Positions 8,871 through 17,981 of a stretch of 64,000 bases of DNA are shown in pieces. Where the stretch lies: assembly GCA_009836625.1 (NCBI GenBank), contig VXVC01000004.1:1139037-1203036 (forward strand). Reading direction: 5' to 3'. The translations under genes and the position numbers were made by a program. Position 1 is the stretch's first letter; the number at the start of each line of letters is the position of its first letter. The stretch is from Holophagales bacterium (GTDB lineage Bacteria > Acidobacteriota > Thermoanaerobaculia > Multivoradales > Multivoraceae). The notes beneath the pieces were generated by a model. That model saw only the letters and a list, made by a program, of their open reading frames with translations, made no database searches and had not been told where the DNA came from.

Positions 8871-11800
8871 ATGAAGCTCCTGATCGCCAACCGCGGTGAG
8901 ATCGCGGTCCGCATAGCCCGCGCCGCGGCGGAGCTCCGCATCCCGACCGTCGCCGTGTTCTCCGAGGACGACGCGCAGTCCCTCCATGTATCGAGAGCGG
9001 ACGAGTCGGCGGCGCTTCCGGGCGCCGGACCGGCGGCCTACCTCGACGGCGGCCAACTGCTCCGCGTCGCCGCTGAGCACGGCTGCGACGCGATCCACCC
9101 CGGCTACGGCTTCCTGAGCGAGAACGCCGGCTTCGCCCGGTCCTGCATCGATGCCGGCATCCGCTTCGTCGGCCCGCCGCCGGAAGCGCTGGAGTTGTTC
9201 GGCGACAAGGCGCGGGCGCGCGACCTCGCGGAACGCCAGGACGTTCCGGTCGTTCCCGGAGTCTCCGAGGCGGTAACCCTGAAACAGGCCCGCTCGTTCT
9301 TCGACGGGCTGCCGGACGGCGCCTCGATGCTGATCAAGGCAGTCGGCGGCGGCGGCGGCCGCGGGATGAGAGTCGTCCGAACGGCCGATGAGATCGAAGA
9401 CGCCTACCGGCGCGCGACCTCCGAGGCCGGCGCCGCGTTCGACACGGACGGCGTCTTCGTCGAGCAACTGCTGGCGGCCGTACGCCACGTGGAGGTACAG
9501 GTCGCCGCCGACGACAGCGGCGCGGTCCGCCACTTCGGCGACCGCGACTGCAGCCTGCAGCGCCGCCACCAGAAGCTGATCGAGATCGCGCCCGCGCCCG
9601 CGTTGCCGGACGCTGTGCGGAACGCGCTATGTGAAGCGGCGGTCGGACTGGCCTCGGCGGCCGGCTACCGCAGCCTGGGCACGGTCGAGTTCCTCGTCGA
9701 CACCGGGAACCGGAGCGAGCCGCGTTTCTACTTCATCGAGGCGAACGCCCGCCTCCAGGTCGAGCACACGGTGACCGAAGAGGTGTTCGGCGTCGATCTC
9801 GTCCACCTCCAGCTCGAGCTCGCCCGCGGGCGGCTGCTCGAAGACCTCGGCCTCGGCCGGGAGGATCCGCCCAGGGCGCGGGGCTGCGCGGTCCAGGCCC
9901 GCGTCAACATGGAGACGATGACGGCGGACGGCCGCGTGGTCCCGGGCGGAGGGATCCTGGCCGCGTTCGAGCCGCCCTCCGGACCGGGGGTGCGCACGGA
10001 CACCTTCGGTTACGCCGGCTACCAGACGAATCCCCGCTTCGACTCCCTGCTCGCGAAGGTCGTGGGCCACACACCGGGAGTCGAACTCGGCGCCGCGCTG
10101 GCGCGGACTTCCCGCGCCCTCGGAGACTTCAGGACCGACGGCATCGACACGAACACTTCCTTCCTGCGGGCACTTCTTGAGCACGCCGAGGTTCAGGCCT
10201 GGAACGTCCACACCCGCTTCGTCGACGAACGGTTGCCCGAACTGGTCGAGGCCGCCACCGTCGTCGACGATCGTCCCTGCCAGGCGGGCAAGGGCGGCGA
10301 CGCTGAGGGACGCGGGCTTGCCGGCGTCAAGGTCGACTTGGTCGACCCGCTCGCCGTGCTCGATCACGGCAAGTCGAGCACTCCCTCGGCGGGTCTACAG
10401 ACCGTCGAACCGCCGCCCGTCGACTCGACGCCGGTTCCCGAGGGGCTCACCGCGCTGCGGGCGCCCATGCAGGGCACGGTGCTCAGCCTCGAGGCGGAAC
10501 CCGGGCAAGAGATCGCGCCGGGCCAGATCCTCTTCATCATGGAGGCGATGAAGATGGAGCACGAGATCCGCTCGGACGTCGGCGGCGTGCTGCGCGATCT
10601 CCGCGCGGCCGTCGGCGACGCGGTCTGGGAAGGCCACGTCCTCGCCCTGATCGAAGAAGGGGACGTGGCTGCCGCAACCGGCGACGAAGAGGGCGAGATC
10701 GACCTCGACGCCGTCCGGCCCGATCTCGCCGAGGTGCTCAAGCGCCACGCGGTGACCCTCGACGACGCCCGGCCCGAAGCGGTCCGGAAGCGGCGCAACA
10801 CGAACCAGCGGACCGCGCGCGAGAACATCGACCACCTCTGCGACGAGGGCAGCTTCGTCGAGCACGGGCAACTGGTGCTCACTCCCGGCACCGGGCTCCC
10901 GAAGGAAGAGGTCATCCGCAAGTTCCCGACCGACGGCATGATCACCGGCGTCGGCTCGATCAACGGCGAGCTGTTCCCCGACGACCGCTCCCGCTGCGTC
11001 GTCATGGCCTACGACTACACCGTCCTTGCCGGCACACAAGGCGCGATCAACCACCCGAAGACCGACCGGATGGTCGAGCTGGCGCACCGATGGAAGCGCC
11101 CCGTCGTGCTGTTCGCCGAAGGCGGAGGCGGCCGCGCCGGCACGGGCGGCAAGCGGAAGGGCGGCGCCTCGACGACGAAGGCCGGCCAGGGCCGCAGCGA
11201 CGAGACGTATCGACCGCTCGACACGCCGACCTTCACCTCCTTCGCGCGGCTCTCCGGCCTGGTACCGATCGTCGGCATCACATCCCGCTTCTGTTTCGCC
11301 GGCAACGCGGCCCTGCTCGGCTGCTGCGACGTGATCATCGCCACCGCCGACTCGAGCATCGGCATGGGCGGCCCGGCCCTGATCGAGGGTGGCGGCCTGG
11401 GCGTGTTCCGGCCGGAGGAAGTCGGCCCGATGGACGTCCAGGTGCCGAACGGCGTCGTCGACATCGCGGTCGAGGACGAAGAGGAAGCCGTGGACGCCAC
11501 CAGGCAGTACCTGTCCTACTTCCAGGGCCGCACGGACGACTGGGAAGCGCCCGATCAGCGGCTCCTGCGGCGGATCGTGCCCGAGAACCGCCTGCGCGTC
11601 TACGACATCCGGGAAGTGATCCACACCTTGGCCGACACCGGCAGCGTGCTGGAACTGCGCCCCGAGTTCGGCCTGGGAATGGTGACCGCCCTGGTTCGGA
11701 TCGAAGGCCGGCCGGTGGGCATTCTCGCCAACAACCCCGAGTTCCTTTCCGGCGCCATCGACAGCGACGGCTCGGACAAGGGCGCCCGCTTCCTCCAGCT

Positions 11801-12314
11801 CTGCGATGCCTTCGACATCCCGGTCCTCGTGCTCTGCGACACGCCCGGCATGATGGTCGGCCCCGAGATCGAGCGCACCGCCCTGGTGCGGCACTGCTGC
11901 CGGCTGTTCGTGGTCGGCGCCAACATCACGGTGCCGGCGCTGACGATCGTGCTGCGCAAGGCCTACGGGCTCGGCGCCCAGGCCATGGCCGGCGGCGACC
12001 TGAAGGAGCCGTTCTTCACCGTCGCCTGGCCGACCGCCGAGTTCGGAGGCATGGGCCTCGAAGGCCAGGTCAAACTCGGCTTCCGCAACGAGCTCGCGGC
12101 AATCGAGGACCCCGAAGAGCGCCGCGCCCGCTACGAAGAGCTGGTCGCTGCCGCCTACGAACGCGGAAGCGCCCTGACCGCCGGCGCCTCGTTCGCCGTC
12201 GACGACGTGATCGACCCCGCCGACTCACGGCGCTGGATCGCTCGCTGTCTCGATTCCGTGCCGCCGCCCCCGGTCCGCGACGGCAAGAAGCGCCGCAACG
12301 TCGACACCTGGTAG
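8871..12314 (+). CDS. Single-chain biotin-dependent acyl-CoA carboxylase (BC-BCCP-CT fusion)
   Basis: This 1147-residue protein joins all parts of an acyl-CoA carboxylase. Biotin carboxylase occupies about residues 1-455, with MKLLIANRGEIAVRI, the GGGGGRGMR ATP loop near 160 and EANARLQVEHTVTE near 295. The biotin carrier domain is at about 522-595, with EAMKME and the biotinyl Lys at about 561. Carboxyltransferase is at about 615-1147, with YDYTVLAGTQG, the GGGG and GMGGPALIEGGG regions and DTPGMMVG. This matches single-subunit long-chain acyl-CoA carboxylases rather than the split AccABCD enzyme; acetyl-, propionyl- or longer acyl-CoA are possible substrates. A Lys/Gly-rich loop is inserted at about residues 750-780. 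A GTG nine bases upstream is an alternative start. Confidence 0.93.
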   Translation: MKLLIANRGEIAVRIARAAAELRIPTVAVFSEDDAQSLHVSRADESAALPGAGPAAYLDGGQLLRVAAEHGCDAIHPGYGFLSENAGFARSCIDAGIRFVGPPPEALELFGDKARARDLAERQDVPVVPGVSEAVTLKQARSFFDGLPDGASMLIKAVGGGGGRGMRVVRTADEIEDAYRRATSEAGAAFDTDGVFVEQLLAAVRHVEVQVAADDSGAVRHFGDRDCSLQRRHQKLIEIAPAPALPDAVRNALCEAAVGLASAAGYRSLGTVEFLVDTGNRSEPRFYFIEANARLQVEHTVTEEVFGVDLVHLQLELARGRLLEDLGLGREDPPRARGCAVQARVNMETMTADGRVVPGGGILAAFEPPSGPGVRTDTFGYAGYQTNPRFDSLLAKVVGHTPGVELGAALARTSRALGDFRTDGIDTNTSFLRALLEHAEVQAWNVHTRFVDERLPELVEAATVVDDRPCQAGKGGDAEGRGLAGVKVDLVDPLAVLDHGKSSTPSAGLQTVEPPPVDSTPVPEGLTALRAPMQGTVLSLEAEPGQEIAPGQILFIMEAMKMEHEIRSDVGGVLRDLRAAVGDAVWEGHVLALIEEGDVAAATGDEEGEIDLDAVRPDLAEVLKRHAVTLDDARPEAVRKRRNTNQRTARENIDHLCDEGSFVEHGQLVLTPGTGLPKEEVIRKFPTDGMITGVGSINGELFPDDRSRCVVMAYDYTVLAGTQGAINHPKTDRMVELAHRWKRPVVLFAEGGGGRAGTGGKRKGGASTTKAGQGRSDETYRPLDTPTFTSFARLSGLVPIVGITSRFCFAGNAALLGCCDVIIATADSSIGMGGPALIEGGGLGVFRPEEVGPMDVQVPNGVVDIAVEDEEEAVDATRQYLSYFQGRTDDWEAPDQRLLRRIVPENRLRVYDIREVIHTLADTGSVLELRPEFGLGMVTALVRIEGRPVGILANNPEFLSGAIDSDGSDKGARFLQLCDAFDIPVLVLCDTPGMMVGPEIERTALVRHCCRLFVVGANITVPALTIVLRKAYGLGAQAMAGGDLKEPFFTVAWPTAEFGGMGLEGQVKLGFRNELAAIEDPEERRARYEELVAAAYERGSALTAGASFAVDDVIDPADSRRWIARCLDSVPPPPVRDGKKRRNVDTW

Positions 12315-12318
12315 GCGG

Positions 12319-12855
12319 CTACTCCACCCCCGCCGGCTCGATCACGCCGTACATCATCCCACCGTACGGCCCATGGTCCCAGGTCCCGGCGTAGCGCTCG
12401 TCGTAGAACAGAACCCGCGCTCCGAACTGGTCGCCCAGGCCCGGTAGCTCGAAGTCCGTGATGCTGACCATCGGCGTATCCCCGGCCCAGACGATCGGCA
12501 CGACGACCGGCACAGTGACGTCGACCGTCATGTAGACGACGCGGACGTCGAAGCGCCAGCGGTCGCCCTCCCCCTCGAGCTTCGAGACGCTTGCGATCTC
12601 GTAACGCTCGGGGTTTCGATCCCTCTGGACGCCCTCGACATCCTCCAGGCCCTCGATCCCCTCGATCGTGAAGTGACCGACCAGGTCGACGTTCTGCATC
12701 CGCTCGGCGAATGCCCGCTCACGTTCGGAGAGTTCCTCCAGCGGAACGGTACGCCCGACACCGGTGGCGTGGACGAGCCAGCCAGCTCCGTAGCCGATAC
12801 TGAGCAGGACGAGGCCGGTTACGGCAGCGGCGATCCAGAGTGTTGCCTTCTTCAT
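12319..12855 (-). CDS. Membrane-anchored protein of unknown function
   Basis: This 178-residue protein is not recognised. MKKATLW opens a single transmembrane or signal-anchor helix at about residues 5-26, followed by a periplasmic region. An acidic helical stretch (LEELSERERAFAERMQ) leads to a beta-rich body with alternating hydrophobics (VRVVYMTVDVTVPVVVPIVW). The ATG at 12853-12855 is well supported by a promoter directly upstream at 12866-12894. The stop lies four bases from the convergent carboxylase stop. Divergent from the propeller-protein gene, with overlapping promoter regions. Confidence 0.72.
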   Translation of the reverse strand: MKKATLWIAAAVTGLVLLSIGYGAGWLVHATGVGRTVPLEELSERERAFAERMQNVDLVGHFTIEGIEGLEDVEGVQRDRNPERYEIASVSKLEGEGDRWRFDVRVVYMTVDVTVPVVVPIVWAGDTPMVSITDFELPGLGDQFGARVLFYDERYAGTWDHGPYGGMMYGVIEPAGVE

Positions 12856-12865
12856 CGTGCGGGGG

Positions 12866-12894
12866 AACGTAGCTGCCACCGGCTCCCGCGTCAA
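12866..12894 (-). promoter_or_regulatory. Sigma-70-type promoter for the 12319-12855 gene
   Basis: Read on the minus strand: a -35 box TTGACG (12889-12894), a 17-base spacer, and a -10 box TACGTT (12866-12871). The ATG begins 10 bases further on. Five of six -35 bases match the TTGACA consensus. Transcription would start within a few bases of the start codon, leaving almost no leader. Confidence 0.6.
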
Positions 12895-12927
12895 CCGCTA
12901 CGCGCACGGTTACAATCCTTCGGCCCG

Positions 12928-15297
12928 ATGCGACATCTGACCGCCGCCGGCCTGACGGTCGCAGCCGCCGTTGTGCTGGCGGGCGCTGTGGGCGCCCAGG
13001 AGTTGACCGGCCACCCGTGGTCCGACATGGACTACGGGCCCTTCAAGGTCCACTCCTACATCGTCGAGCCGGGCAACAACGCGAACAAGGGCATCGCGAT
13101 TCGCGTCGACGACGGCCCGGGAGGCGTCGCCAAGGGGACCGAGTTCCTGCTCTTCGACACGGACACCCTGCGCTGGGCGGCGGGCTGGACCGGTCCGGGA
13201 TTCATGGACTGGAACTCGATCAACTACAACGGCAGACACGTGGTGGAGCCGGCGCTCGTCGGAGACATGGTGTTCACCAATCCGGACGCGCCGGGCTGGT
13301 CGCTGGCGGGCGACGGGTTCCGGGACACGCGGATCACAGGGCGCGGCGGCCGTCGATTCGGGCCTCAGGACCGCGCCGTCGCTCGCTGGCTTGGTCACTA
13401 CCTACACGGCGACCAGGTTGTGCTGCACTATCGGGTCGGCAACACGGAGGTCCTGGAACTCGGCGCTTCGGAAGGGGGCGGGCTCTTCAGTAGAACGCTG
13501 AACATCGGGCCCCGGGACGCGGACCTAGTCGTCCAGGTGGCACAGCAGCAGAGCGGCCGGGCCTGGACCGCCGGCGAAGCCGCCGGCTTTCGCGAACCCC
13601 ACCCGAACGCGAAGGATCGAGGCGAGAACAGCGGACCCACCATCGCCGCCTTGGTCGGCGCGCCGTCAGGTGTCCAATGGGTCGAAGGCGACGGCGACGA
13701 CCTCCGCCTGAGAGTTCACGCCGGCGACGAACCGGTCCGGTTCAAGGTCGTGATCGGGCGGCGTGGCCGGTCGAACGCGGGCTTCCTGGCGAGAGCAGCC
13801 GGAGTCGAACCAGCCGCCGACCTCGAACCACTGACCCACGGCGGGCCGGCGCAATGGACCGAGACGGTGACGACCGAGAGCCGCGTCCTGGGCCGCCGGG
13901 GCGGACCCTTCGAACTCGAAGCGATCACCACGCCACTCGAGAATCCGTACCGCGCCTGGATGCGCCTCGGCGGCTTTGACTTCCTCGACGGCGGCCGGCG
14001 GGCTGTCGTCGCGACCTGGATGGGTGATGTCTGGCTGGTCGACGGGCTGGGCGAGGAAGAGATCGGAACCGTCACCTGGAAGCGCTTCGCCACGGGGATG
14101 TACGAGCCGCTCGGCGTGAACACGCGCGGCGGCGAGATCTTCGTCACCTCGCGCGACCAGATCACCCGGCTGCGCGACCTGAACGGCGACCGCGAAGCGG
14201 ACCACTACGAGGCCTTCAATCACGACGCCCAGGCTTCCGCCCACTTCCACGAGTTCGCGGTCGGCCTGGAGACGGATGACGAGGGCAACTTCTACTACGC
14301 CAAGGGCGCCGGGCACGACTTCGACGCCCGCGTGCCACAGCACGGCACGATCCTCAAGGTCGCGGCCGACGGCTCTTCGACCGAGATCGTCGCCAACGGG
14401 TTCAGGGCCCCGAACGGCTTGGTCGTCAACCCGGACGGCAGCGTGATCGTGACTGACCAGGAGGGGCACTGGATCCCCGAGAACCGGATCGACTGGGTCG
14501 AGCCGGGGAACTTCCACGGCTACATGCGAGCCTGGCGGGAGCCCGACCGCGACCCGGACGACTTCGTCCAGCCGGTGACCTGGATTCACCACGACGTGGA
14601 CCGTTCGCCGTCGGCGCCAGTGTGGGTGCGGAGCGACCGCTGGGGCGAGCTGGACGAGTCGTTGATCTACCTCTCCTACGGAAACGGCAAGATGTTCCTG
14701 GTGCTCTTCGACCAGGCTTTTCCTCGAGGCGACGGTCCGCCGCGCCAGGCCGCCGTGGTCGAACTGCCCGTGACGGCCGCGCCGACCGGCCTGATCCGCG
14801 GCCGCTTCAACCCGGCCGACGACCATCTCTACGTCTGCGGCCTCTTCGCCTGGGCCGGAGACCGGACCCAGCCCGGCGGTTTCTATCGCGTGCGGCGGAC
14901 GGACGAACCCCTGCGCATCCCCAGAACCTACGAGACCGCTCGCGACGGCCTCGTCGTTCGGTTCAGCAGCGAACTCGACCCGGACGCCGCCGTCGACCCG
15001 GGGAACTACTCGATGCGGATCTGGGAGTACCTGCGTCAAGCCAGCTACGGCTCGGAGGACTACCGCGTCCTGGGCGAGGGCGTGGGCGAAGACGATCTCG
15101 CGATCCCGTCCGCCACTCTTTCGGAGGACCGGCGCTCGGTGTTCATCGAGATCCCGGACATCCTGCCGGTGCAGCAGTTCCACCTGGAGATGAACCTGAG
15201 AGGCAGGGACGGCGCGCGGATACGGGAGTTCGTCCACGGCACGATCCACGAACTGGGGACCCGCGCCGGCGCCGAGATCCTCGCAGGCGCCGACTGA
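12928..15297 (+). CDS. Secreted two-part protein with C-terminal sorbosone-dehydrogenase-like propeller (DUF6797-like)
   Basis: This 789-residue protein has a clear signal peptide (VAAAVVLAGAVGAQ). The N-terminal part, about residues 20-330, contains YIVEPGNNANKGIAIRVDD and LLFDTDTLRWAAGWTG, which I associate with the DUF6797 part of large secreted planctomycete, verrucomicrobial and acidobacterial proteins. From about 340 on it resembles a glucose/sorbosone dehydrogenase propeller: GDVWLVDG, then NGFRAPNGLVVNPDGSVIVTDQEGHW and WVEPGNFHGYM-type loops. Such proteins are usually linked to a cytochrome c domain; here a separate di-haem cytochrome gene follows after 19 bases, so the two probably act as an exported oxidoreductase pair. 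TACAAT lies 11 bases before the ATG. The family call rests on remembered pattern, not a search. Confidence 0.75.
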   Translation: MRHLTAAGLTVAAAVVLAGAVGAQELTGHPWSDMDYGPFKVHSYIVEPGNNANKGIAIRVDDGPGGVAKGTEFLLFDTDTLRWAAGWTGPGFMDWNSINYNGRHVVEPALVGDMVFTNPDAPGWSLAGDGFRDTRITGRGGRRFGPQDRAVARWLGHYLHGDQVVLHYRVGNTEVLELGASEGGGLFSRTLNIGPRDADLVVQVAQQQSGRAWTAGEAAGFREPHPNAKDRGENSGPTIAALVGAPSGVQWVEGDGDDLRLRVHAGDEPVRFKVVIGRRGRSNAGFLARAAGVEPAADLEPLTHGGPAQWTETVTTESRVLGRRGGPFELEAITTPLENPYRAWMRLGGFDFLDGGRRAVVATWMGDVWLVDGLGEEEIGTVTWKRFATGMYEPLGVNTRGGEIFVTSRDQITRLRDLNGDREADHYEAFNHDAQASAHFHEFAVGLETDDEGNFYYAKGAGHDFDARVPQHGTILKVAADGSSTEIVANGFRAPNGLVVNPDGSVIVTDQEGHWIPENRIDWVEPGNFHGYMRAWREPDRDPDDFVQPVTWIHHDVDRSPSAPVWVRSDRWGELDESLIYLSYGNGKMFLVLFDQAFPRGDGPPRQAAVVELPVTAAPTGLIRGRFNPADDHLYVCGLFAWAGDRTQPGGFYRVRRTDEPLRIPRTYETARDGLVVRFSSELDPDAAVDPGNYSMRIWEYLRQASYGSEDYRVLGEGVGEDDLAIPSATLSEDRRSVFIEIPDILPVQQFHLEMNLRGRDGARIREFVHGTIHELGTRAGAEILAGAD

Positions 15298-15316
15298 ACC
15301 GGGCGCCGGACTCGTC

Positions 15317-16558
15317 GTGCGCTTTCGCGGGCTCGCCGCCCTGCCCCTGCTGGCGGCGGCGTGTGTCGGCCCCGTGACAGGCCAACCCACGGAGACGGCC
15401 ACAGCCGACTTCGACCAGCCCGGTCTGGAACTCGTCCTCAGCACACGCGGAGGCGACGCGACGGACGCCCGGGTCGCGCGGCTGGCCGCGCTCTACGTGC
15501 CCGAGGGCGAACCGCCGAGCCCGTTCCTCGACCCCGGCGCCTTCGAGGCCACCTTCCGCGGCGCGATCGAACTCGACCTGAACGACTCCTTTCGCTTCGC
15601 CGTCCGCGGCAACGGCGGCGTCCGCTTGAGCGTCGGTGGGCAGGTCGTTATCGCGCGCGACGCCCTGCCGGTCGACGGCGCGCCGGCCTCCACCGCCAGC
15701 GAACTGCGGCTGAACAAGGGTCTCAACCCGATCGAACTGGTCTACCGCAGTCCGCCCCGCGGCGACGCTTCGATGCGTCTCACCTGGGGCAACGACTATC
15801 TCCCGGAGGAGCCGGTGCCTCCGGCGTCCCTCCGACACGCCGGCTCGACGGCGCTCGACCGCGGCCGATCCCGGCGGGCGGCGCGTGATCTCGTTGCCGA
15901 GGACGCCGTGTCTCTCGCCCGGGTCGTGCCGGCCGAGTACGCGGAACGCCGAATCCGGCGAGACGGTTGCCTCGTCTGTCACAGCAGGGACGGCGCGCCC
16001 GCCTCCGGACCGCCGGCCCCTGACGCCGGGCCGACCCACGCTCCCCCGGACCTGACCTGGGCCGGCGAGAAGTTCCGCGGAGACTGGCTGGCGGACTACC
16101 TGGCAGGCCACCCCGCCGACCTTCCGCGCCCACACCCGGAAGTGCGAGCGACCGCCTCCTCCAACGAGACCGACCTCTTCGCGGTCGGGCTGCACCATCA
16201 GCACGGGCTGGCCGCGTCGCCGCCCGAGCCCGAACCCGTAGACGCCGAGCTGGCCGCGGTCGGCAGCGACCTCATCCGCGGCGACCGCCTCGGATGCCAT
16301 GCCTGCCACGCCCTGGGCGACGAACCGGCGCTGGGCGGCGAGGGCGCCGAGGAGGCAATCAACTTCGACCTCGTCCGCCGGCGCCTGCGGCGCCCGTTCT
16401 TCGACTGGTTCCTCCGTGATCCCCAGCGCATCCTGCCGGGGACGAAGATGCCCCAGTTCGTCGACGAGGACGGCTACACCGGGCTCTACGATGTCTTCGA
16501 CGGCGACGCGGCGCGACAGTTCGAAGCGATCTGGCAGTACCTGGGCACGATCGATTGA
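15317..16558 (+). CDS. Periplasmic di-haem cytochrome c with N-terminal PA14-like domain
   Basis: This 413-residue protein starts at GTG 15317 with a signal peptide or lipoprotein-like leader (LPLLAAACVG). The N-terminal half, about residues 30-165, has a PA14-like beta pattern (LNDSFRFAVRGNGGVRLSVGG). Two haem c sites follow: CLVCH at about residue 218 and CHACH at about residue 328, with a candidate Met ligand in PGTKMPQF near the C-terminus. The second half matches monohaem cytochrome c modules of larger secreted oxidoreductases. It lies 19 bases after the propeller-protein gene and probably accepts its electrons. Haem attachment would need the cytochrome c maturation system, of which ccmC is at 56282-56980. 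Confidence 0.85.
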   Translation: MRFRGLAALPLLAAACVGPVTGQPTETATADFDQPGLELVLSTRGGDATDARVARLAALYVPEGEPPSPFLDPGAFEATFRGAIELDLNDSFRFAVRGNGGVRLSVGGQVVIARDALPVDGAPASTASELRLNKGLNPIELVYRSPPRGDASMRLTWGNDYLPEEPVPPASLRHAGSTALDRGRSRRAARDLVAEDAVSLARVVPAEYAERRIRRDGCLVCHSRDGAPASGPPAPDAGPTHAPPDLTWAGEKFRGDWLADYLAGHPADLPRPHPEVRATASSNETDLFAVGLHHQHGLAASPPEPEPVDAELAAVGSDLIRGDRLGCHACHALGDEPALGGEGAEEAINFDLVRRRLRRPFFDWFLRDPQRILPGTKMPQFVDEDGYTGLYDVFDGDAARQFEAIWQYLGTID

Positions 16559-16584
16559 GGGAGACGCCGCCTTAGACTGCCGTC

Positions 16585-17892
16585 ATGCGACGATGCACCT
16601 TCATTCCCGGACTGGCACTGGCGCTCGCGGCCTGCACGGCCGCGGAGGAGGCCGCGCCGAACTTCGAACCCGCTTCGACGGTCGCAGAGAATCTCCGCCA
16701 GCACCGCGCCTTGCCCGATCCCGCCGACGAGGTCTGGTGGACGCAGACCGGCGAGGCGATGGCCTGGCGCAACCGGAACCTCCACCAGGTCGTGCCGACC
16801 GTGAACGTCTACCGCGACGGCCCGGTCAGGGAGCTGGCGGTTCGCCCGCTGGCCGCCATCGCCGACTATCCCGTCGACACGCCGGCCGGCGAGCTGGCGT
16901 TCGACGCCTACCTGCACGGCGAGCACTCGACGACGATGGGCATCGTCATCCTCCACCGCGGCGACATCGTCTTCGAGCGCTACCCGCGGATGCAACCCCA
17001 CGAGAAGCCGATCTGGTGGTCCGTGACCAAGGTCTTCCCGGCAACCTTGGTGGCGATCCTCGAACATCGCGGCCTGGTCGATGCGACGCAGCCGGTCGAC
17101 CGCTACGTGCCCGGACTCAAGGGCTCGGACTTCGAGGGCGTCACGGTCCGCAACGTGCTCGACATGGCCTCCGGCGTCGACTGCCCGGACGGCGACTACA
17201 CCGACCGCAGCACCTGCTACTACCAGTTCGAGGCTTCGCTGGGCGACGCCGTACGGAGCGAGGGGACGCCGGACGACCCCTACACGATGCTCTCGAACCT
17301 CCGGGTCGGCCGCTGGGCCGAGCAGGGCACGGGTTACGACTACAGCGGCACGAACACCTTCGTCCTCGGCTGGCTGGTCGAGGAGGTCACCGGCATGCCG
17401 TTCCAGGACGCGCTGAGCCGCGAGGTGTGGACCCGGATCGGCGCCGAAGCGGACGCTTCGATCTACGCCAACCGGTACGGGATTCCGCTGACTTCGGGCG
17501 GCCTGCTGGCCCGGCCCCGGGACATGGCCCGGTTCGGGCTCCTGTTCACGCCGAGCTACGGAAAGATCTCATCGGAGCGGATCGTGCCCGAAGAGCACAT
17601 CGACCTGCTGCTCCACGGCGGCCGGCCGGAACTGCTCGAGAACGCCCGCTTCGGCGGCAGGCCGCCCGGAATCAGGCACAACGTCTACCAGTGGGACCTC
17701 GTGTTCACGAACGACGACGTCTACAAGGGCGGCTGGGCCGGGCAGGGGCTGCTCGTCAACCCGAGCCGCGATGTCGTCGCCGTGTGGGTCGGCTACACCG
17801 CCGCGGACTCCGACCCGGAGACCTATCCCCTGCTGCCACGCGTGCGGGCTGTGCTCGACGGCGTGTTCGGCGCGGAGAACGCCGACCGCTGA
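16585..17892 (+). CDS. Serine hydrolase of the beta-lactamase/DD-peptidase-like fold, lipoprotein
   Basis: This 435-residue protein has a lipobox (LALAAC), so it is probably anchored to a membrane on the periplasmic side. It carries the class C beta-lactamase/esterase EstB-type signature: SVTK at about residues 146-149 as the nucleophile-Lys pair and YSG at about 253-255 in YDYSGTN for the Tyr-x-Asn/Gly element. Proteins of this group include 6-aminohexanoate-dimer hydrolases, esterases and DD-peptidases. The C-terminal half keeps the SGGLLARPRDMARFG motif typical of this clan. TAGACT lies six bases before the ATG (16573-16578), consistent with a leaderless transcript. Antibiotic hydrolysis is not implied. 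Confidence 0.88.
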   Translation: MRRCTFIPGLALALAACTAAEEAAPNFEPASTVAENLRQHRALPDPADEVWWTQTGEAMAWRNRNLHQVVPTVNVYRDGPVRELAVRPLAAIADYPVDTPAGELAFDAYLHGEHSTTMGIVILHRGDIVFERYPRMQPHEKPIWWSVTKVFPATLVAILEHRGLVDATQPVDRYVPGLKGSDFEGVTVRNVLDMASGVDCPDGDYTDRSTCYYQFEASLGDAVRSEGTPDDPYTMLSNLRVGRWAEQGTGYDYSGTNTFVLGWLVEEVTGMPFQDALSREVWTRIGAEADASIYANRYGIPLTSGGLLARPRDMARFGLLFTPSYGKISSERIVPEEHIDLLLHGGRPELLENARFGGRPPGIRHNVYQWDLVFTNDDVYKGGWAGQGLLVNPSRDVVAVWVGYTAADSDPETYPLLPRVRAVLDGVFGAENADR

Positions 17893-17900
17893 GCTATGGC

Positions 17901-17963
17901 GCCGGCCTGACGGCCGGCACGTTCTTCTGGCCGCCTCCGGCGGCAGCGGGTCAGAAGACCCGC
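17901..17963. terminator. Three tandem hairpins between convergent genes
   Basis: Three short perfect hairpins stand side by side in the 89-base gap between convergent genes: a 7-bp stem with TGAC loop (17901-17918), a 6-bp stem with TCC loop (17930-17944) and a 7-bp stem with AGAA loop (17946-17963). There is no strong T-tract on either side, so a classical intrinsic terminator is not proven. The position favours a two-way terminator. Confidence 0.5.
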
Positions 17964-17981
17964 GCACCAGCCGGCGGCGCT

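Noticed and set aside
16585..17892. An antibiotic-resistance beta-lactamase
   Set aside because: The SxxK and YSG motifs only show the fold; esterases and amide hydrolases of this clan share them, and nothing specific to beta-lactam hydrolysis is visible.
17901..17963. A CRISPR-like or tandem repeat
   Set aside because: The three hairpins have different sequences and loops, so they are not direct repeats.
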